Below are positions 54,259 through 64,000 of a stretch of 64,000 nucleotides of DNA, piece after piece; position 1 is the stretch's first letter; every line of letters starts with the position of its first letter. The notes under the pieces are model-generated. The model was not told where the DNA came from and searched no databases. It saw only the letters and a program-made list of their open reading frames with translations. Both the position numbers and the translations under genes were made by a program. The DNA is from Triatoma infestans (Eukaryota; Arthropoda; Insecta; Hemiptera; Reduviidae), in contig JAAEAF010001071.1 of assembly GCA_011037195.1 (NCBI GenBank), positions 62,001-126,000 of the forward strand, written 5' to 3'.

Positions 54259-55253
54259 TTTTTACTTTCTCTTACTCCTAGTAAGAGGAAGTATTGTAAT
54301 CGTGTCAAATTTTCGATATCGAGTTTTCACCGGAAATATCCGTTTTGAGGTTCCCTGAGTCCAAAAAAGTGGTTTTTACAAAATGGTTTGTGTATGTGTG
54401 TGTGTCTGTGTATGTATGTATGTGAACAGCATAGCTCAAAAAAGAAAAATCTCAGAAAGATTTGATATTCCGTTCACGTATCATCAGGGATCTGACAGTC
54501 AAAATTCCATAACCGGAAGTACCACTTTACTGAATCGTTTATTTCACTTTTTTGCAATTTTCTCGTAAATGGCTCCAACGATTTTCTTGAAACTAAGTGT
54601 ATCTACAACAAATACAAAGATCTACAATTTTTATTTGAAACACTTATCCGGGAAAATGCATTTAAGGGCACTTTTAGAAGAGAGGGGTGGGTGGGTTGTC
54701 CTGTAAAGTGCTATTTCAGTTTACCATACAATTCTATCATCTAAATAATGTTAATTAGAATTAAATATATTATTGAAATTCCGAGTTTGAAAAAATCGGA
54801 TGACCGAAAGTGCGTTTACTTTACCATTTTACTAAATGATTTTTTTTCCACTTTTTCATGATTTTCTCGAAAATGGCTCCGATGGTTTTCTTGAAACTTT
54901 TATATAAACTAAGCATATAAAGATCTACAACTTTTATTTAAAACATTTCTCTGGGAAAATTCATTTATGGGCACTTTTGGGGGTAGGAGTGGGGTTATGT
55001 TTTTTTTTCTAAAGTGGTATCATAGTTGATTATACAATTCTATCATCCAAACAAAATTAATTAGACATAAATAGATGGCCAAAATTCCAAGTTTCAAGAA
55101 AATTGGTAAACCGGAAGTGCGCTTTTACTGGACACTTTGTTCAGTTTTCGACGAATTCCATTCAATTTGGTATACTAACTATAAAATTTATCAATTATAA
55201 TTTTTGAGAACTGGAGTAAGAGAAAGTTGTGTGAGTGCTTTACAACCAGATTT
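54259..55253 (+). mobile_element. HLR, best full-length copy
   Basis: ACTTTCTCTTACTCC (54264-54278) and its perfect inverse GGAGTAAGAGAAAGT (55213-55227) mark the subterminal inverted repeats. The 5' one is also half of a local palindrome with AGTAAGAGGAAGT. Inside: ATCGAGTTTTCACCGGAAAT, a TGTGTGTGTGTCTGTG stretch, then two full modules of about 300 bp (starting CCGGAAGTACCACTTTAC near 54512 and ACCGAAAGTGCG near 54802) and a third partial one (CCGGAAGTGCGC near 55111). It ends TGTGTGAGTGCTTTACAACC, AGATTT. No coding capacity. Confidence 0.8.
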
Positions 55254-55261
55254 CGTAATTA

Positions 55262-55560
55262 ATATTATATATGGTTGATAGAATGGTGTAATAAATTATA
55301 ATGGCACTTCAGAGGAAAACTTGACCCCAATTCCTCTCCTAAATGAATTTTTCCGTAAAAATGTATCAAATAAATAATTAGATCACTTGTATATAGTGGA
55401 TATACAAAGTTTATTGAAAATCATTGGAGCCATTTTCAATAAAATCGTAAAAAAAAAAAAAAAATACTTCCTATATTAGTAAAATCCTAGGAATCCAGGA
55501 ATCGTATATTTCCTGTGAAAACTCGATATCGAAAATTTAGGAGTAAGAGAATGTAAAAAA
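55262..55560 (-). mobile_element. HLR fragment in inverted orientation to its neighbour
   Basis: TGGTTGATAGAATGGTGTAA to AAATCATTGGAGCCATTTTC, then CTGTGAAAACTCGATATCG and GAGTAAGAGAATGTAAAA. Confidence 0.55.
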
Positions 55561-56443
55561 ACAAAAAAAATCCGTAAATCTCTTTTCAAACCTTTCTGCT
55601 TACGTCATACTTGACGGCCAATGCACTTATAAATGAATGTGCAGCATTTAGTATACAGAAATAGATAAAGAGAATGCTAACCTAATGTAATCTAATTTAA
55701 TGGAGAAAATAAAAAGGTACTTTTGTTATATAAAAGATACATAATGATAAAAGACGTTCTTTTAGATAATCTACTTTGAAATCACTATGGTTGCTAACAG
55801 ATATCTTACGAAAATAAGAAAAAGAGTAAGTGAAAAAAAAAAAACAACATAGAAAATGGTAAAAGGAGAAAAAATAATCTGATGGCTAAGTGAAGATTGT
55901 TTGTAGGATGAGGTAATATTGTTGAGAACAAGGTTTACCCATTAAGAGTCAGCTGATCCCGCCTCTCTCCTGCCGCCTCGTGCATTCACTGCCAAGTTGA
56001 TCACTCTTTTTGCATTTCAATCATTTATCAGTCTTTATCGAGGAGAGGTGGCGTGATCTCTCTCTCTGTCACCCACACACTTACACACAGCTCCCCTGTA
56101 CCTTTTTTTATTATCATCACGTTTTTGCAGAGCTTGATGTGTTTCTGTATACAGCTGCAATTTTACTCACTTTTTTATAGTATACGAACGGTCAGTATTG
56201 AATTGCATGATAATCTAAATATATGAATCTATCCATGCTGTCCATCTCACTTTAATATTTGGTTTGGATACAGGGCATATTGAGATTTTGTTTATGTGGA
56301 AATATTTTATTTATTCTTCTGTGTGTGTGTGTGTGTGTGTGTATGTGCGTGTTTGATTGCTATTTTTTTTTCTTAAAAATACATGTTTAATACTGTAAAG
56401 GTGATGAAAGCTCCCCAATAGGCCTATCAATAAAAGGAAACAT
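55561..56443. other. No gene seen
   Basis: Contains a more GC-balanced patch 55950-56110 with a (TC)n run near 56054-56067, and a (GT)n run at 56322-56341. No motif. Confidence 0.35.
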
Positions 56444-56750
56444 AGTTGTTGTGGTTGGTTCCGCATAGCTGGAAAGCATCAGAGACATTTTCCGTGTAGC
56501 CTGCTTCTTTTTGTGGTCATCGATCGGTTTCGGGCGTTCTTCAGGATGCGTTTGTCCACACAGTGTGATAACACAGACTTGTACAGAGTAAATTCAGTTT
56601 ACACACTCAACTTGTGTGTAAACTGAATTTTCTCTGTGCAAGTCTGTGCTATCACACTGTGTGACAAACGCATCCTGAAGATGGGCGAACGCCCGAAACC
56701 GGTCGATGACCACAAAAAGAAGCAGGCTATCACGGAAAATGTCTCTGATG
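56444..56750. mobile_element. Asymmetric palindromic element, family A, most complete copy
   Basis: The 307-bp inverted repeat has its long arm on the left (GTTGTTGTGGTTGGTTCCGC..AGCATCAGAGAC) and its short arm on the right (..GAAAATGTCTCTGATG). The hinge is TACACACTCAACTTGTGTGT. AAAAGGAAACAT (56432-56443) and AAAAGAAACAT (56751-56761) are probable target duplications with one indel. The right arm holds an intact ribozyme core; the left arm lacks stem II. Confidence 0.85.
56671..56708 (+). ncRNA. Hammerhead ribozyme, intact small variant (family A)
   Basis: CATC (56671-56674), CUGAAGA (56675-56681), U, stem II GGGCG-AA-CGCCC (56683-56694), GAAA (56695-56698), CCGG, U, C (56704, predicted cleavage 3' of it), GAUG (56705-56708). 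CATC pairs with GATG as stem I; ACCGGU is self-complementary and can form stem III only between two molecules. All core bases match the hammerhead consensus except one extra U after CUGAAGA. Small hammerheads with minimal stem III are established in Penelope-like elements. Confidence 0.7.
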
Positions 56751-56756
56751 AAAAGA

Positions 56757-56855
56757 AACATTTTTATACAGTATTCTGTAGCTGTTTTATACAGTATTCA
56801 GTATTCTGTGTAATTTTATACTGTATTCTGCATACAGTTATACAGTAGCCTCTTA
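56757..56855. repeat. Imperfect tandem ATACAGTATTCTG units
   Basis: Several diverged copies of ATACAGTATTCTG / ATACTGTATTCTG in a row, adjoining the family A element on its right. Confidence 0.6.
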
Positions 56856-56889
56856 TACCTAATAAAGAAATCTTTCCCTAACCTCACAC

Positions 56890-57656
56890 CTGACAATATG
56901 AGGACTTTATATATATCATACATTAGACCTCATCTTGAATTTTCAAATCCTGTTTGGTCACCATATTTAAAAAAAGATGTCAATGCCTTGGAAAATGTAC
57001 AACGCAAATTTACCAAACTCTCTCCATCACTTGGTGAGCTTCCTTATTCAGACAGACTAAATACTTTAAATTTAAGATCTCTGGAAGATCGAAGAAAAAG
57101 ATGAGACATGATTGAGCTTTTTAAAATTCTACATGGACACTACAAGAGTAGTCTAGATCATCTGTTTGCCCCTACAGTTGTAGCCCGTCTACGAGGTCAC
57201 ATATCCAAACTATTCCTATCTCAACCCAATTTAGATCTTCGCAAACATTCATTTGCTATGAGGACCAACTCAGCAGGGAACTGACTCCCTACACATGTCA
57301 TTGAAGCACCCTCTATAAATTCCTTCAAATCTAGATATGACACATTCCTTGAAAACATATAATATTTTTGTCATCATGTTTCACCATTTTAGTTATTAAT
57401 TTATATCATTTTTATAGTACCTATGTTTATTTTGTAAAATTATTTTTTTCTTTCTGTACCTCATATTTCTATTGGCTTTGGTTTATATTATATTTATGCC
57501 TATATATTTCAAGTGTCAATTGTACATATATATTTAGTGCAATTTATATTGTTAGCTTAAGGACCATATTTCAATTATGCTTATTATACTTATTGTAGTT
57601 ACTATTTTCTATACTCTTGAGAGCATCCTCCGGCACAGCCGCTAGCTCTTTTTGTT
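56890..57656 (+). pseudogene. CR1/L2-type LINE 3' end
   Basis: LYISYIRPHLEFSNPVWSPY, LKKDVNALENVQRKFTK, ELPYSDRLNTLNLRSLEDRR, then after one stop DMIELFKILHGHYKS, KHSFAMRTNSAGN and PSINSFKSRYDTFLEN. This is the C-terminal region of CR1/L2-group reverse transcriptases: SYIRPxLEYAxPVWSPY..LExVQR, DMIExFKIxxGxxD, RxxNxWNxLP. Only the last 150 or so residues are present (5' truncated) with two in-frame stops. A 3' UTR of about 300 bases leads into the (TAA)n tail. Confidence 0.82.
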
Positions 57657-57714
<58 letters not shown>

Positions 57715-57750
57715 TAATAATAATAATGATAATAATAATAATGATAATAA
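57657..57750. repeat. (TAA)n microsatellite, LINE tail
   Basis: TAA units with a few GAT variants, directly after GCTAGCTCTTTTTGTTG, the end of the CR1/L2-type element. The tail evidently expanded after insertion. Confidence 0.9.
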
Positions 57751-58117
57751 TTCTTCGAGGGATAAATATGGAACATAAGGAAGACTTAGAAATGATGATC
57801 AGGAAACTAGAAGATTATTAAGATATTATACTAGAAGGAATTAAGAAAAATAAGAAAAAAGAGAAAACTCTGGTGTATAAGGGGAGTTAGGAGTTTCGGC
57901 GGAGGAAATTAGGCGGACTAACTGGTCGTAAACTGTATTTTTTTATTTTAATTTTTATTTAGAAATTTATAATCTATATAGTAATATATATACAATACGT
58001 AAATGGGATTAGATGATATGATATCTTGATGTGTGATGGGTAGGAGAAGAGAAACTACCCAATAGTAGCCACTTTTTATGGGATGACGTAGTGATGCTTG
58101 ATCAATTCCGATGGAAA

Positions 58118-58295
58118 TCTCGGGGCCATTCAGTAAAATCACACACTTCCGGTTGATGGATTTTGACCGAAGACTTCGTGTCGGATGCGGTGGTTATTGC
58201 CAAAACTAAATACCAAGTTTGTGCTCCCAGTGATTTTTCGTTTTTCGATTGTATATCGCCGATTTTCAACAAATTTGGAAGTTGAGCAATGCATT
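58118..58295 (-). mobile_element. HLR (older subfamily) fragment
   Basis: CACACTTCCGGTTGATGGAT, CGTGTCGGATGCGGTGGTTA, ATTTTTCGTTTTTCGATTG in the HLR order. Confidence 0.55.
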
Positions 58296-59254
58296 TCATA
58301 TTAATATAGAATGTATTCGGTATACATGGAATCAAAATATATCATTATTACTTTAGTAACTTACCTATTGTTGTAGGAGAAAAAAAATTAGCTCTATCAT
58401 AGCTACAATTATGTTAGACTCTTTTAGGGCCACACAAAATGATATGTTAATTGGATTGTACGAGGTGGACTGTAGTCTTGATGAAACTTATAATAGAATG
58501 GAGACAAAAAATGTATTTGATGTTTATGTAGTATAAGTAAAGTCAAAGTTATGTTAATTGCTGATTTGCATGTAATAAAAGAAGAAGATCATTAACTTTT
58601 AGTTAAAATAAATATAATTATTCATGTTCTAAAATTAATTTGCTTTATACTATAAAATTATTACATTGCATTATTACATAACCAGTAACTAAAGTAATAA
58701 TGATATATTAGCGTGGCAAGAGAGCAGTTGTATGGGGAGAGGCACCCCTATCAATACAGTTCCCTTTTTGTCTTTTGAAGTAGCTTTCTCCCCCCTAACT
58801 AGTAACAGGAAGTACGCTCTACAGTACAGGAAGTAGAAAAACCGCATGATCAGTTGAAAGCTCCCTATCTCATACCACAACCACGGACCACATTGAAAGG
58901 TTCTTTCTTTATAGCAAAATATTAAAGTGTCACTTCATTTAACAAGCTGAACTTTTTCTTCAATGAGGAAAACAAAAATCTGTGTTTAGATTTAATTATA
59001 GATAAAAGTGACATCACTTTTTTCGTTTTTTTTCCCCCCTAGCCCAAACAGAAACAGTTTAATTAGTTACCCGGTTTCACGAAATAAGGAAAGTCTATTT
59101 GAAAAATGTAAACTAAACAATTACTTTCTGTTTTTTTTTTCCTGAATTCTATGGAAAAATATTGTGATTGCTCTGAAAATGACTTTTCATTTTCAATAAT
59201 TGAATTTATACATTTTATTCTCTGTTGATTTTTCGATGTGATATTAGTTTCTCT
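58296..59254. other. No gene seen
   Basis: AT-rich; the minus-strand frame at 58689-58880 has no motif. Confidence 0.35.
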
Positions 59255-59604
59255 TATTTCTTGTTTAAGAGGAAAGTATCACGAACATTTCAAAGTTTCG
59301 AAATTGAGTTTTCACCACAAATACATTATTTTTGGTTTCCATAGCACGAAAAAATATTCTTAGCGAATGGTCTATATCAGGGGTGAGCAACCTTTTCAAT
59401 CAACGGGCCAATTTAAATTTTAAAATTTTTTGGCGGGCCGCACATAGAGTAACACTTATTAATAATTTGCAAAACTTTATTTGTAATAAACATTAGAATA
59501 AAAAACTATAAAGTTTAAAAAAAAGTAAAGATTTCATATACAAATTTTAATGCAACATAAAAACAAACAAGAAAAGAACAGAAAAACGAATTTACTTGAA
59601 ATTT

Positions 59605-60188
59605 TTAATGAGAAATTTGGCATTGTTTTTTCGATACAAGCTGATCAATATCAGCCGGAATTGATGAGGTAGCTACACGTACGCAGCTTTCTAATCGTGC
59701 ATCACTCAGTCTTGATCGGTGGTCATTTTTGATTAATTTCATGGTTGAAAATAATTGTTCGCAAACATACGTACTTCCGAACAGAGACATCATTTGCTTT
59801 GCATTTTTCGTCAGAAGTGGACATTTCTCAGGGCTCACATAAGATTTATAAAAATTTATAAGATTTATAAAAATTTATAAGATTTATAAAAATTTTTGAT
59901 GTTTACTGAGAAGAATACATTTTTTAAATCGGTTTTGTTCTGCATGTCAAGCACTTCCATTTGAAAGTCTTCGGGAACTTTATCCACATCGATATTAAAT
60001 GGCGAGGAAAACATTTTCATGAAAACCGCTGTCTTCTCAGCTTTGAACATTTGGAATCGTAATTGAAATTCGTTGATTAAAATGTCTATATATTGTGCGT
60101 ATTTTTGAGAAGTAGTAACGTTTTCTTTTTCTAAATGTGGAAAGTGAGACACATTATTCTCATAAAAATAAAGAGACATGTAACACAT
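59605..60188 (-). pseudogene. hAT transposase C-terminal part with dimerisation domain
   Basis: Upstream part (60188-59865): YAQYIDILINEFQLRFQMFK, FSSPFNIDVDKVPEDFQMEV, LDMQNKTDLKN. Downstream (59838-59605): CPLLTKNAKQMMSLFGSTYV, CEQLFSTMKLIKNDHRSRLS and DARLESCVRVATSSIPADID. The FGSTYxCExxFSxMK..RSRLxDxxLExxxR block is the hAT C-terminal dimerisation domain, of the type found in GTF2I-repeat/ZBED-like transposons. A three-fold 19-bp repeat at 59842-59897 separates the two pieces. With a single unit the frame would run from NFYKSY into VSPEKCP without a break. The BED finger and most catalytic residues are deleted. Confidence 0.88.
59842..59897. repeat. 19-bp tandem triplication disrupting the hAT frame
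   Basis: The unit AGATTTATAAAAATTTATA occurs almost three times. Two extra units add 38 bases, a frame change of two. Confidence 0.92.
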
Positions 60189-60661
60189 ATTAATGTTACT
60201 AAACTAAAATGTATAAACAATGTTTCAAAAAAAGCAATAACCTGACGAAGCCTTAAAAAGAAAAGAAAAAATTCAAAATATAAAACATAAGGTTAGTAAT
60301 TTTTGGACAAATAAAAAAGAATATTATTATATTATAAATAATAAAAATTTAATAAAAACAGATACAAACTATAATATAAATAAAATAATTGTCTGTATTG
60401 TAGTATCCCTCTGAAGACAGCACGTTGAGTGCGGAAACGTAAGGGAACAGAAAACATTGTAATATTTGAATGAAAAAATAAATATAAGAATTTTGGCTGT
60501 AAAAAAGGTTCATTTCATAACCACCCAAAGTAAAGAAGAATCTAATATTACTTTTTTGGCAATAATATTGCACTCACGCCTTTCAAGAAACACAAGAATT
60601 GCTAAAATTGCTAGTTAACAGCTTACCAGTCTGACTGATTGTGTGACAGAAGCAAACACAA

Positions 60662-60800
60662 ACAAGCACAGACGCGGCGCGTTCGTATTGCATGTTTGAT
60701 TGAACAAGTCGCCGACAAGTGAGTATCTCGTCAAACAAGCACAGACGCGGCGCGATCGTATTGCATGTTTAAACAAGTCGCCGACAAGTGAGTAACTCGT
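60662..60800. repeat. Two-unit tandem duplication (about 70 bp) near the hAT 5' end
   Basis: AACAAGCACAGACGCGGCGC..ATTGCATGTTTR..AACAAGTCGCCGACAAGTGA appears twice with small differences. It lies upstream of the transposase remnant, possibly in the promoter or a transposase-binding region. Confidence 0.88.
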
Positions 60801-61265
60801 CACAAAAAATTGTTTCGGTTTAGTATGTACTACCATTTTATTATAATTAATTTTATAACAATATATTGATGGGAGAGGGTCGATAAAATAAATTCAATTT
60901 TAGAAATGCTTGGCGGGCCGCATAAACAGGTTTAACGGGCCGCCGCAAGCGCCCCGCGGGCCGCATGTTGCTCATCCTGGTCTATATAGATAAAAGTGTA
61001 TGTGGGTTTTTATAACATTTCAACAAAAAAAAAAAAACTCGCAGGAAGGTCAAAGATTTGGGTCCTAACCGTTTTAGATAGTAGCACCGCATCTGACACG
61101 AAGCTTTCAGATAAAATCCATCAACTAGATATGCGACTTTACTGAATTTTATTTCTTTCTTTTTGTTTTTCGCAGATTGCTCAAAAAGTTCTGGGCAAGC
61201 TGCAACATTTAACTTCATGTAAAGTTCTACTTCAGCACAATATGTGGTTTTACATAATATTCAGA

Positions 61266-61651
61266 TAAAGTTTGAGACAGGTCATTTAACTTTTAAAATA
61301 TACCTACTTGAAAAATGCCTCATTAATCTAAAAATATTTATTACAATTCATGTAAATAGAAAATATAATGTTCTATTTATTATTAAGTAGCTAAGTTTTT
61401 ATCTAAACATCTCTTTTAATCCTATTTTATATTAGGTTTTTTTGTTCGTCCTTTTCCTAATATTGGAATAGCCCTGCTTACTCTTTTATTTTGAATCTCA
61501 GTTAGAGTTATAGATCCTTTTCTGGCACTCTTAATTTATTATATAAATATATATTGGACGTAAAATAAAGAATATTTTTAATATTATTTATTATTAAAAT
61601 AACTAATTTATTTATTACTTTATTAATCTATTTATTAATTTATTAATTTAT
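61266..61651. other. No gene seen
   Basis: AT-rich with TTTATTAAT repeats near 61605-61655. Confidence 0.4.
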
Positions 61652-62389
61652 TTATAGGCCGCCAAGTATGGTCTGCAAATTAACACAGCCAAAACAAAAT
61701 ATATGGTGACAACAAAAAGAGCAAGAAGTTTTTGGAGATTTACTGGTTGGGCAATACCTTTTCAAAGGAGTTAGGACATTTAAATATTTGGTAGCAACCC
61801 TCACATCCAAGAATGAGGTTAGCCACGATGTAAGGAGCAGAATTACAGCCGGAAATAAATGTCTAGGGGCATTAAGATGTACGCTCCGTAATCTAGACAA
61901 GCCAAGATTACCATATATAGGACGGTTCTCAGACCTGTAGTAATGTATTGGTCAGAAACTTGGGGGTTGACAGCAGCAGATAAGCTGAGATTAAACTGCT
62001 GGGAGAGGAATGTTCTTAGATGTATATATGACCCAGTAATGGGAAACTGTGTTTACCGTTGGAGGAAAAACGCTGAACTATACCAGCTTTACAAAAAAGA
62101 AAATCTAGTGACTGTAGTCAAACTAGAAAGGTTGCGCTGGTTAGGTCACCTGCATAGGATGAATGAAGAGAGAATTCCTCGAAAGGTGTATGAAAAATCA
62201 GCCAGGAGGCATAAGACCAAGCGGACGGCCAAGGTTGAAATGGCTACAAGATGTGGAGGCAGACGTGCTAAAAATAGGGATTAGGCAATGGCGAAGAAAA
62301 GTATTAGATCGGAATGATTGGGAAAATTTGTTAAAGGAGGCCAAAGTCCTACAAGGGCTGTAGAGACATGAGAAGAAGAAGAAGAAGAA
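61652..62389 (+). pseudogene. RTE-clade (or near relative) LINE 3' end with (GAA)n tail
   Basis: AAKYGLQINTAKTKYMVTTK, then frame changes, TVLRPVVMYWSETWGLTAAD, KLRLNCWERNVLRCIYDPVM, YRWRKNAELYQLYKKENLVT, KLERLRWLGHLHRMNEERIP and, in another frame, GGIRPSGRPRLKWLQDVEAD then WRRKVLDRNDWENLLKEAK, stop. The ExW..L..xERxxLRxI..RxNxELY and RLRWLGHxxRM..GRPxxxW blocks are the C-terminal signature of RTE/BovB-type reverse transcriptases. The catalytic region is missing. The stop is followed at once by GAAGAAGAAGAAGAA, a microsatellite tail typical of RTE elements. Confidence 0.82.
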
Positions 62390-62684
62390 TTTATTCGTCA
62401 AAAATATTCACCACAACTTTTTATCACTGCAGCGTAGATGTTTAAGGCATTGAATTTATCAATATAGAATTTCAAATTCAATTTCAGTATATGGCAAAGT
62501 TGTTTACAGAAGAAGGCTGGCTGGTGCTGCCCTACTCTTCTAATTCCAATTGGTCCTACAGTAACTCTATTAGGTTCAAATCTGGTGACCACGGTGGCTA
62601 TTCCATAACTTTTAGGATTTTATCCTAAAGAAATCAGACGTTTTATTTATATTTACATTTCTGTCGGTAGAGAACATTAGAAGC
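62390..62684. other. No gene seen
   Basis: Unclassified sequence between the LINE tail and the next HLR. The minus-strand frame at 62398-62592 (LEPNRVTVGPIG-type) recalls Tc1/mariner-like wording but is too short to call. Confidence 0.3.
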
Positions 62685-63118
62685 ATTGCAAGAATTCCAA
62701 ATTTGAATAAAATTGGAAAACCGGAAGTGTACTCCTTTACAGAATTAGTTTTGCGAGTTTTTTTTTTAACTCGAAAAGGTTACCAAGTTGTTATTTTAAC
62801 TTAACCTTATCACTTTTATTTTGATACATTTTTTCCGGAAAATGGATTTTCGGGTTTTCTGTGGAATGTGTGAAATTAAATTTGAAATGTTATTGCTCTT
62901 AGTTCATGGTTGTTGGTACTCTCTTCTGGACTATAATGTAATCACTTCTTGTAGTACCTGAATTGGGGTAGGATAACAACCATCACCAGCAAAGGAACAA
63001 AATTTCAAGCTTAAAGCAAATTCGTCAATTGTATAATTATATTGATTGTACTAAGAGATAGTCTAGATGTATAATTATCATGTTAGGGAAAATTTGTGAG
63101 TGTTTCACACAGCTTTTT
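62685..63118 (+). mobile_element. HLR (older subfamily) copy, 3' half
   Basis: TTCCAAATTTGAATAAAATT, CCGGAAGTGTACTCC, GGACTATAATGTAATCACTT, GTGAGTGTTTCACACAGCTTT. Confidence 0.6.
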
Positions 63119-63351
63119 TTCTTTTTTCAATTGTCCACATTTTCCTCGAAAAAGCCTTCTAGCTTGATACTTCTCCTAATAATTCAAATGCATTTCATTT
63201 TTATTTGAACATTTTTTTCGTAGAAATGCCTCTAATTGCGTTTAGAGCATTTAATTGGGTTTATCGTTGCACTTTCCATTAAACAAACATTTCGAAATGT
63301 TGTACAGTTTCAAAGCCTACATAATATTAATTAAATAATATATTATTTTAC

Positions 63352-64000
63352 AGATAGATAGATAAAAAAGCTTTATTACAATTTTACAAATTATGTACAA
63401 TAATAATAAATAAAAATTCCAATGTGCATTAACATTATAACCTTCCTACATTGTTTGCATAGTCATTTTTGGGATAAGGCGAGGAACAATATGCAGGGAA
63501 AAAACCTGCAGCTTTAGGAAAAATATTAAGAAAGGATGTGTTTCAGTCTTTTATGCCTGTAATATAAATGGAAAGATCGTAGGAGGCTATTTCGCGGTAG
63601 AGTGGATTGGGATGACAGTCTAGAGTGGAGAAGAGCTTCACGAGACGATTTTAGATGAAGGAATAAACTGGGGTTACTGAAGATTTTATGCGATAGGTCG
63701 ATTTTGGTGTGTCGTGGTGAGTCAGTCGCAAGTCTTAGGAATTTGTTCTGGGTTATCTGAAGTTTTTTGATGTTACTGTTACTAGTCAAGCTCCAGGCGG
63801 AGGAAGCATAAAGTAAAATCGGTCTGATGACTACTTTGTACAGTAGGAGTTTGTTTTGTTTGGTCATTTTTGAGTCGCGTGACAGTAACGGGAAGAGTAG
63901 TCTTATAGTAATTTTTCCAGAGTTCACTTTGTCTTGTACGTGGGCCGTGAAGTTCAATTTGTTGTTCAGAGTTATTCCGAGCTACTTGACGTTGTTGATC
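63352..64000 (-). pseudogene. Jockey-clade reverse transcriptase C-terminal region, runs off the window
   Basis: Minus strand: LGITLNNKLNFTAHVQDKVN (preceded by one stop), LLFPLLSRDSKMTKQNKLLL, YKVVIRPILLYASSAWSLTS, NSNIKKLQITQNKFLRLATD, SPRHTKIDLSHKI. The LYKxxIRPIxxYAxxxW..I..LQxxQNKxLRxAxxxPxxxxN order is the thumb region of Jockey-clade LINEs. The frame from 63957 to 63526 is intact for 143 codons, better preserved than most relics here. The 3' UTR ends with AATAAAGC and a short ATCT repeat near 63352-63365. The catalytic part lies beyond 64000. Confidence 0.85.

Larger units (their letters stand above)
59378..60979 (-). mobile_element. hAT element with TIRs and 8-bp TSD
   Basis: The left end is CAGGGGTGAGCAACCTTTTC; the right end on the minus strand is CAGGATGAGCAACATGCGGC. 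Both are followed by CGGGCC-rich subterminal repeats (TGGCGGGCCGCA near 59430 and 60910). GTCTATAT is duplicated perfectly (59370-59377 and 60980-60987), the 8 bp expected for hAT. The element is 1602 bp, shorter than an autonomous hAT (typically 2.5-4 kb), because only the 3' part of the transposase remains. Confidence 0.95.
59255..61265 (+). mobile_element. HLR (older subfamily) split by a hAT element
   Basis: Left: AAATTGAGTTTTCACCACAA, AATATTCTTAGCGAATG. Right (from 60988): GTGTATGTGGGTTTTTATAA, CGCATCTGACACGAAGC, AAATCCATCAACTAG. Confidence 0.6.

Noticed and set aside
60615..60836. Minus-strand frame with an internal repeat (SLVGDLFKHA / SLVGDLFNQT)
   Set aside because: Explained by the 70-bp tandem duplication in the hAT 5' region.

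Overview
This 64 kb window looks like intergenic or intronic DNA from a repeat-rich animal genome, most likely an insect (a hemipteran would fit, but this is inference). It is AT-rich, with abundant poly(A)/poly(T), (TA)n, (AC)n and (TAA)n tracts. All recognisable coding sequence belongs to transposable elements, nearly all of it broken. I found no host exon, rRNA gene, genuine tRNA gene, CRISPR array or operon. The longest reading frame is a mariner transposase (36786-37751, minus). || The background is one very abundant dispersed repeat, called HLR here (Helentron-like repeat, a structural inference), about 0.7-1.3 kb long with at least 20 full or partial copies on both strands. Its 5' end carries a near-palindrome (ACTTTCTCTTACTCC..), its 3' end carries the inverse complement GGAGTAAGAGAAAGT followed by a small hairpin (GTGTGA..TCACAC), and the interior has a GT-rich stretch and about 300-bp modules in tandem. 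Many other insertions sit inside HLR copies, so their target-site duplications (TSDs) can be read directly. || Left third (1-22.8 kb): the 3' end of an RNase H-type LINE, a Tc1 pseudogene split by a SINE and by a palindromic element, tRNA-derived SINEs, many HLR copies, and two Penelope-like element (PLE) 3' ends, one of which is split by an R1-clade LINE. Middle (22.8-45 kb): a second palindromic family, a 5'-truncated Jockey LINE, a repeat with a nine-unit 45-bp minisatellite, a Tc1 fragment, a complete mariner with TIRs, a Jockey-type LINE split by a palindromic element, and a Helitron with a helicase remnant and a duplicated 5' end. Right third (45-64 kb): RNase H and Jockey relics, two more SINE families, further ribozyme-bearing elements, a CR1/L2-type LINE with a (TAA)n tail, a hAT element with TIRs and an 8-bp TSD, an RTE-type LINE and a second Jockey fragment. 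|| The most interesting signal is a set of hammerhead-ribozyme-like modules (CUGANGA, one extra nucleotide, stem II, GAAA, then a short stem III and usually the triplet GUC). They occur at the 3' ends of two recognisable PLE copies and in the arms of two families of asymmetric palindromic elements. Stem I pairs in most of the better-preserved copies and its sequence differs between them (GUUC/GAAC, GCUC/GAGC, CAUC/GAUG), as expected for a real RNA structure. The palindromic elements have 10-13 bp TSDs and the same one-long-arm, one-short-arm layout, which suggests a shared mechanism for non-autonomous PLE-derived elements.
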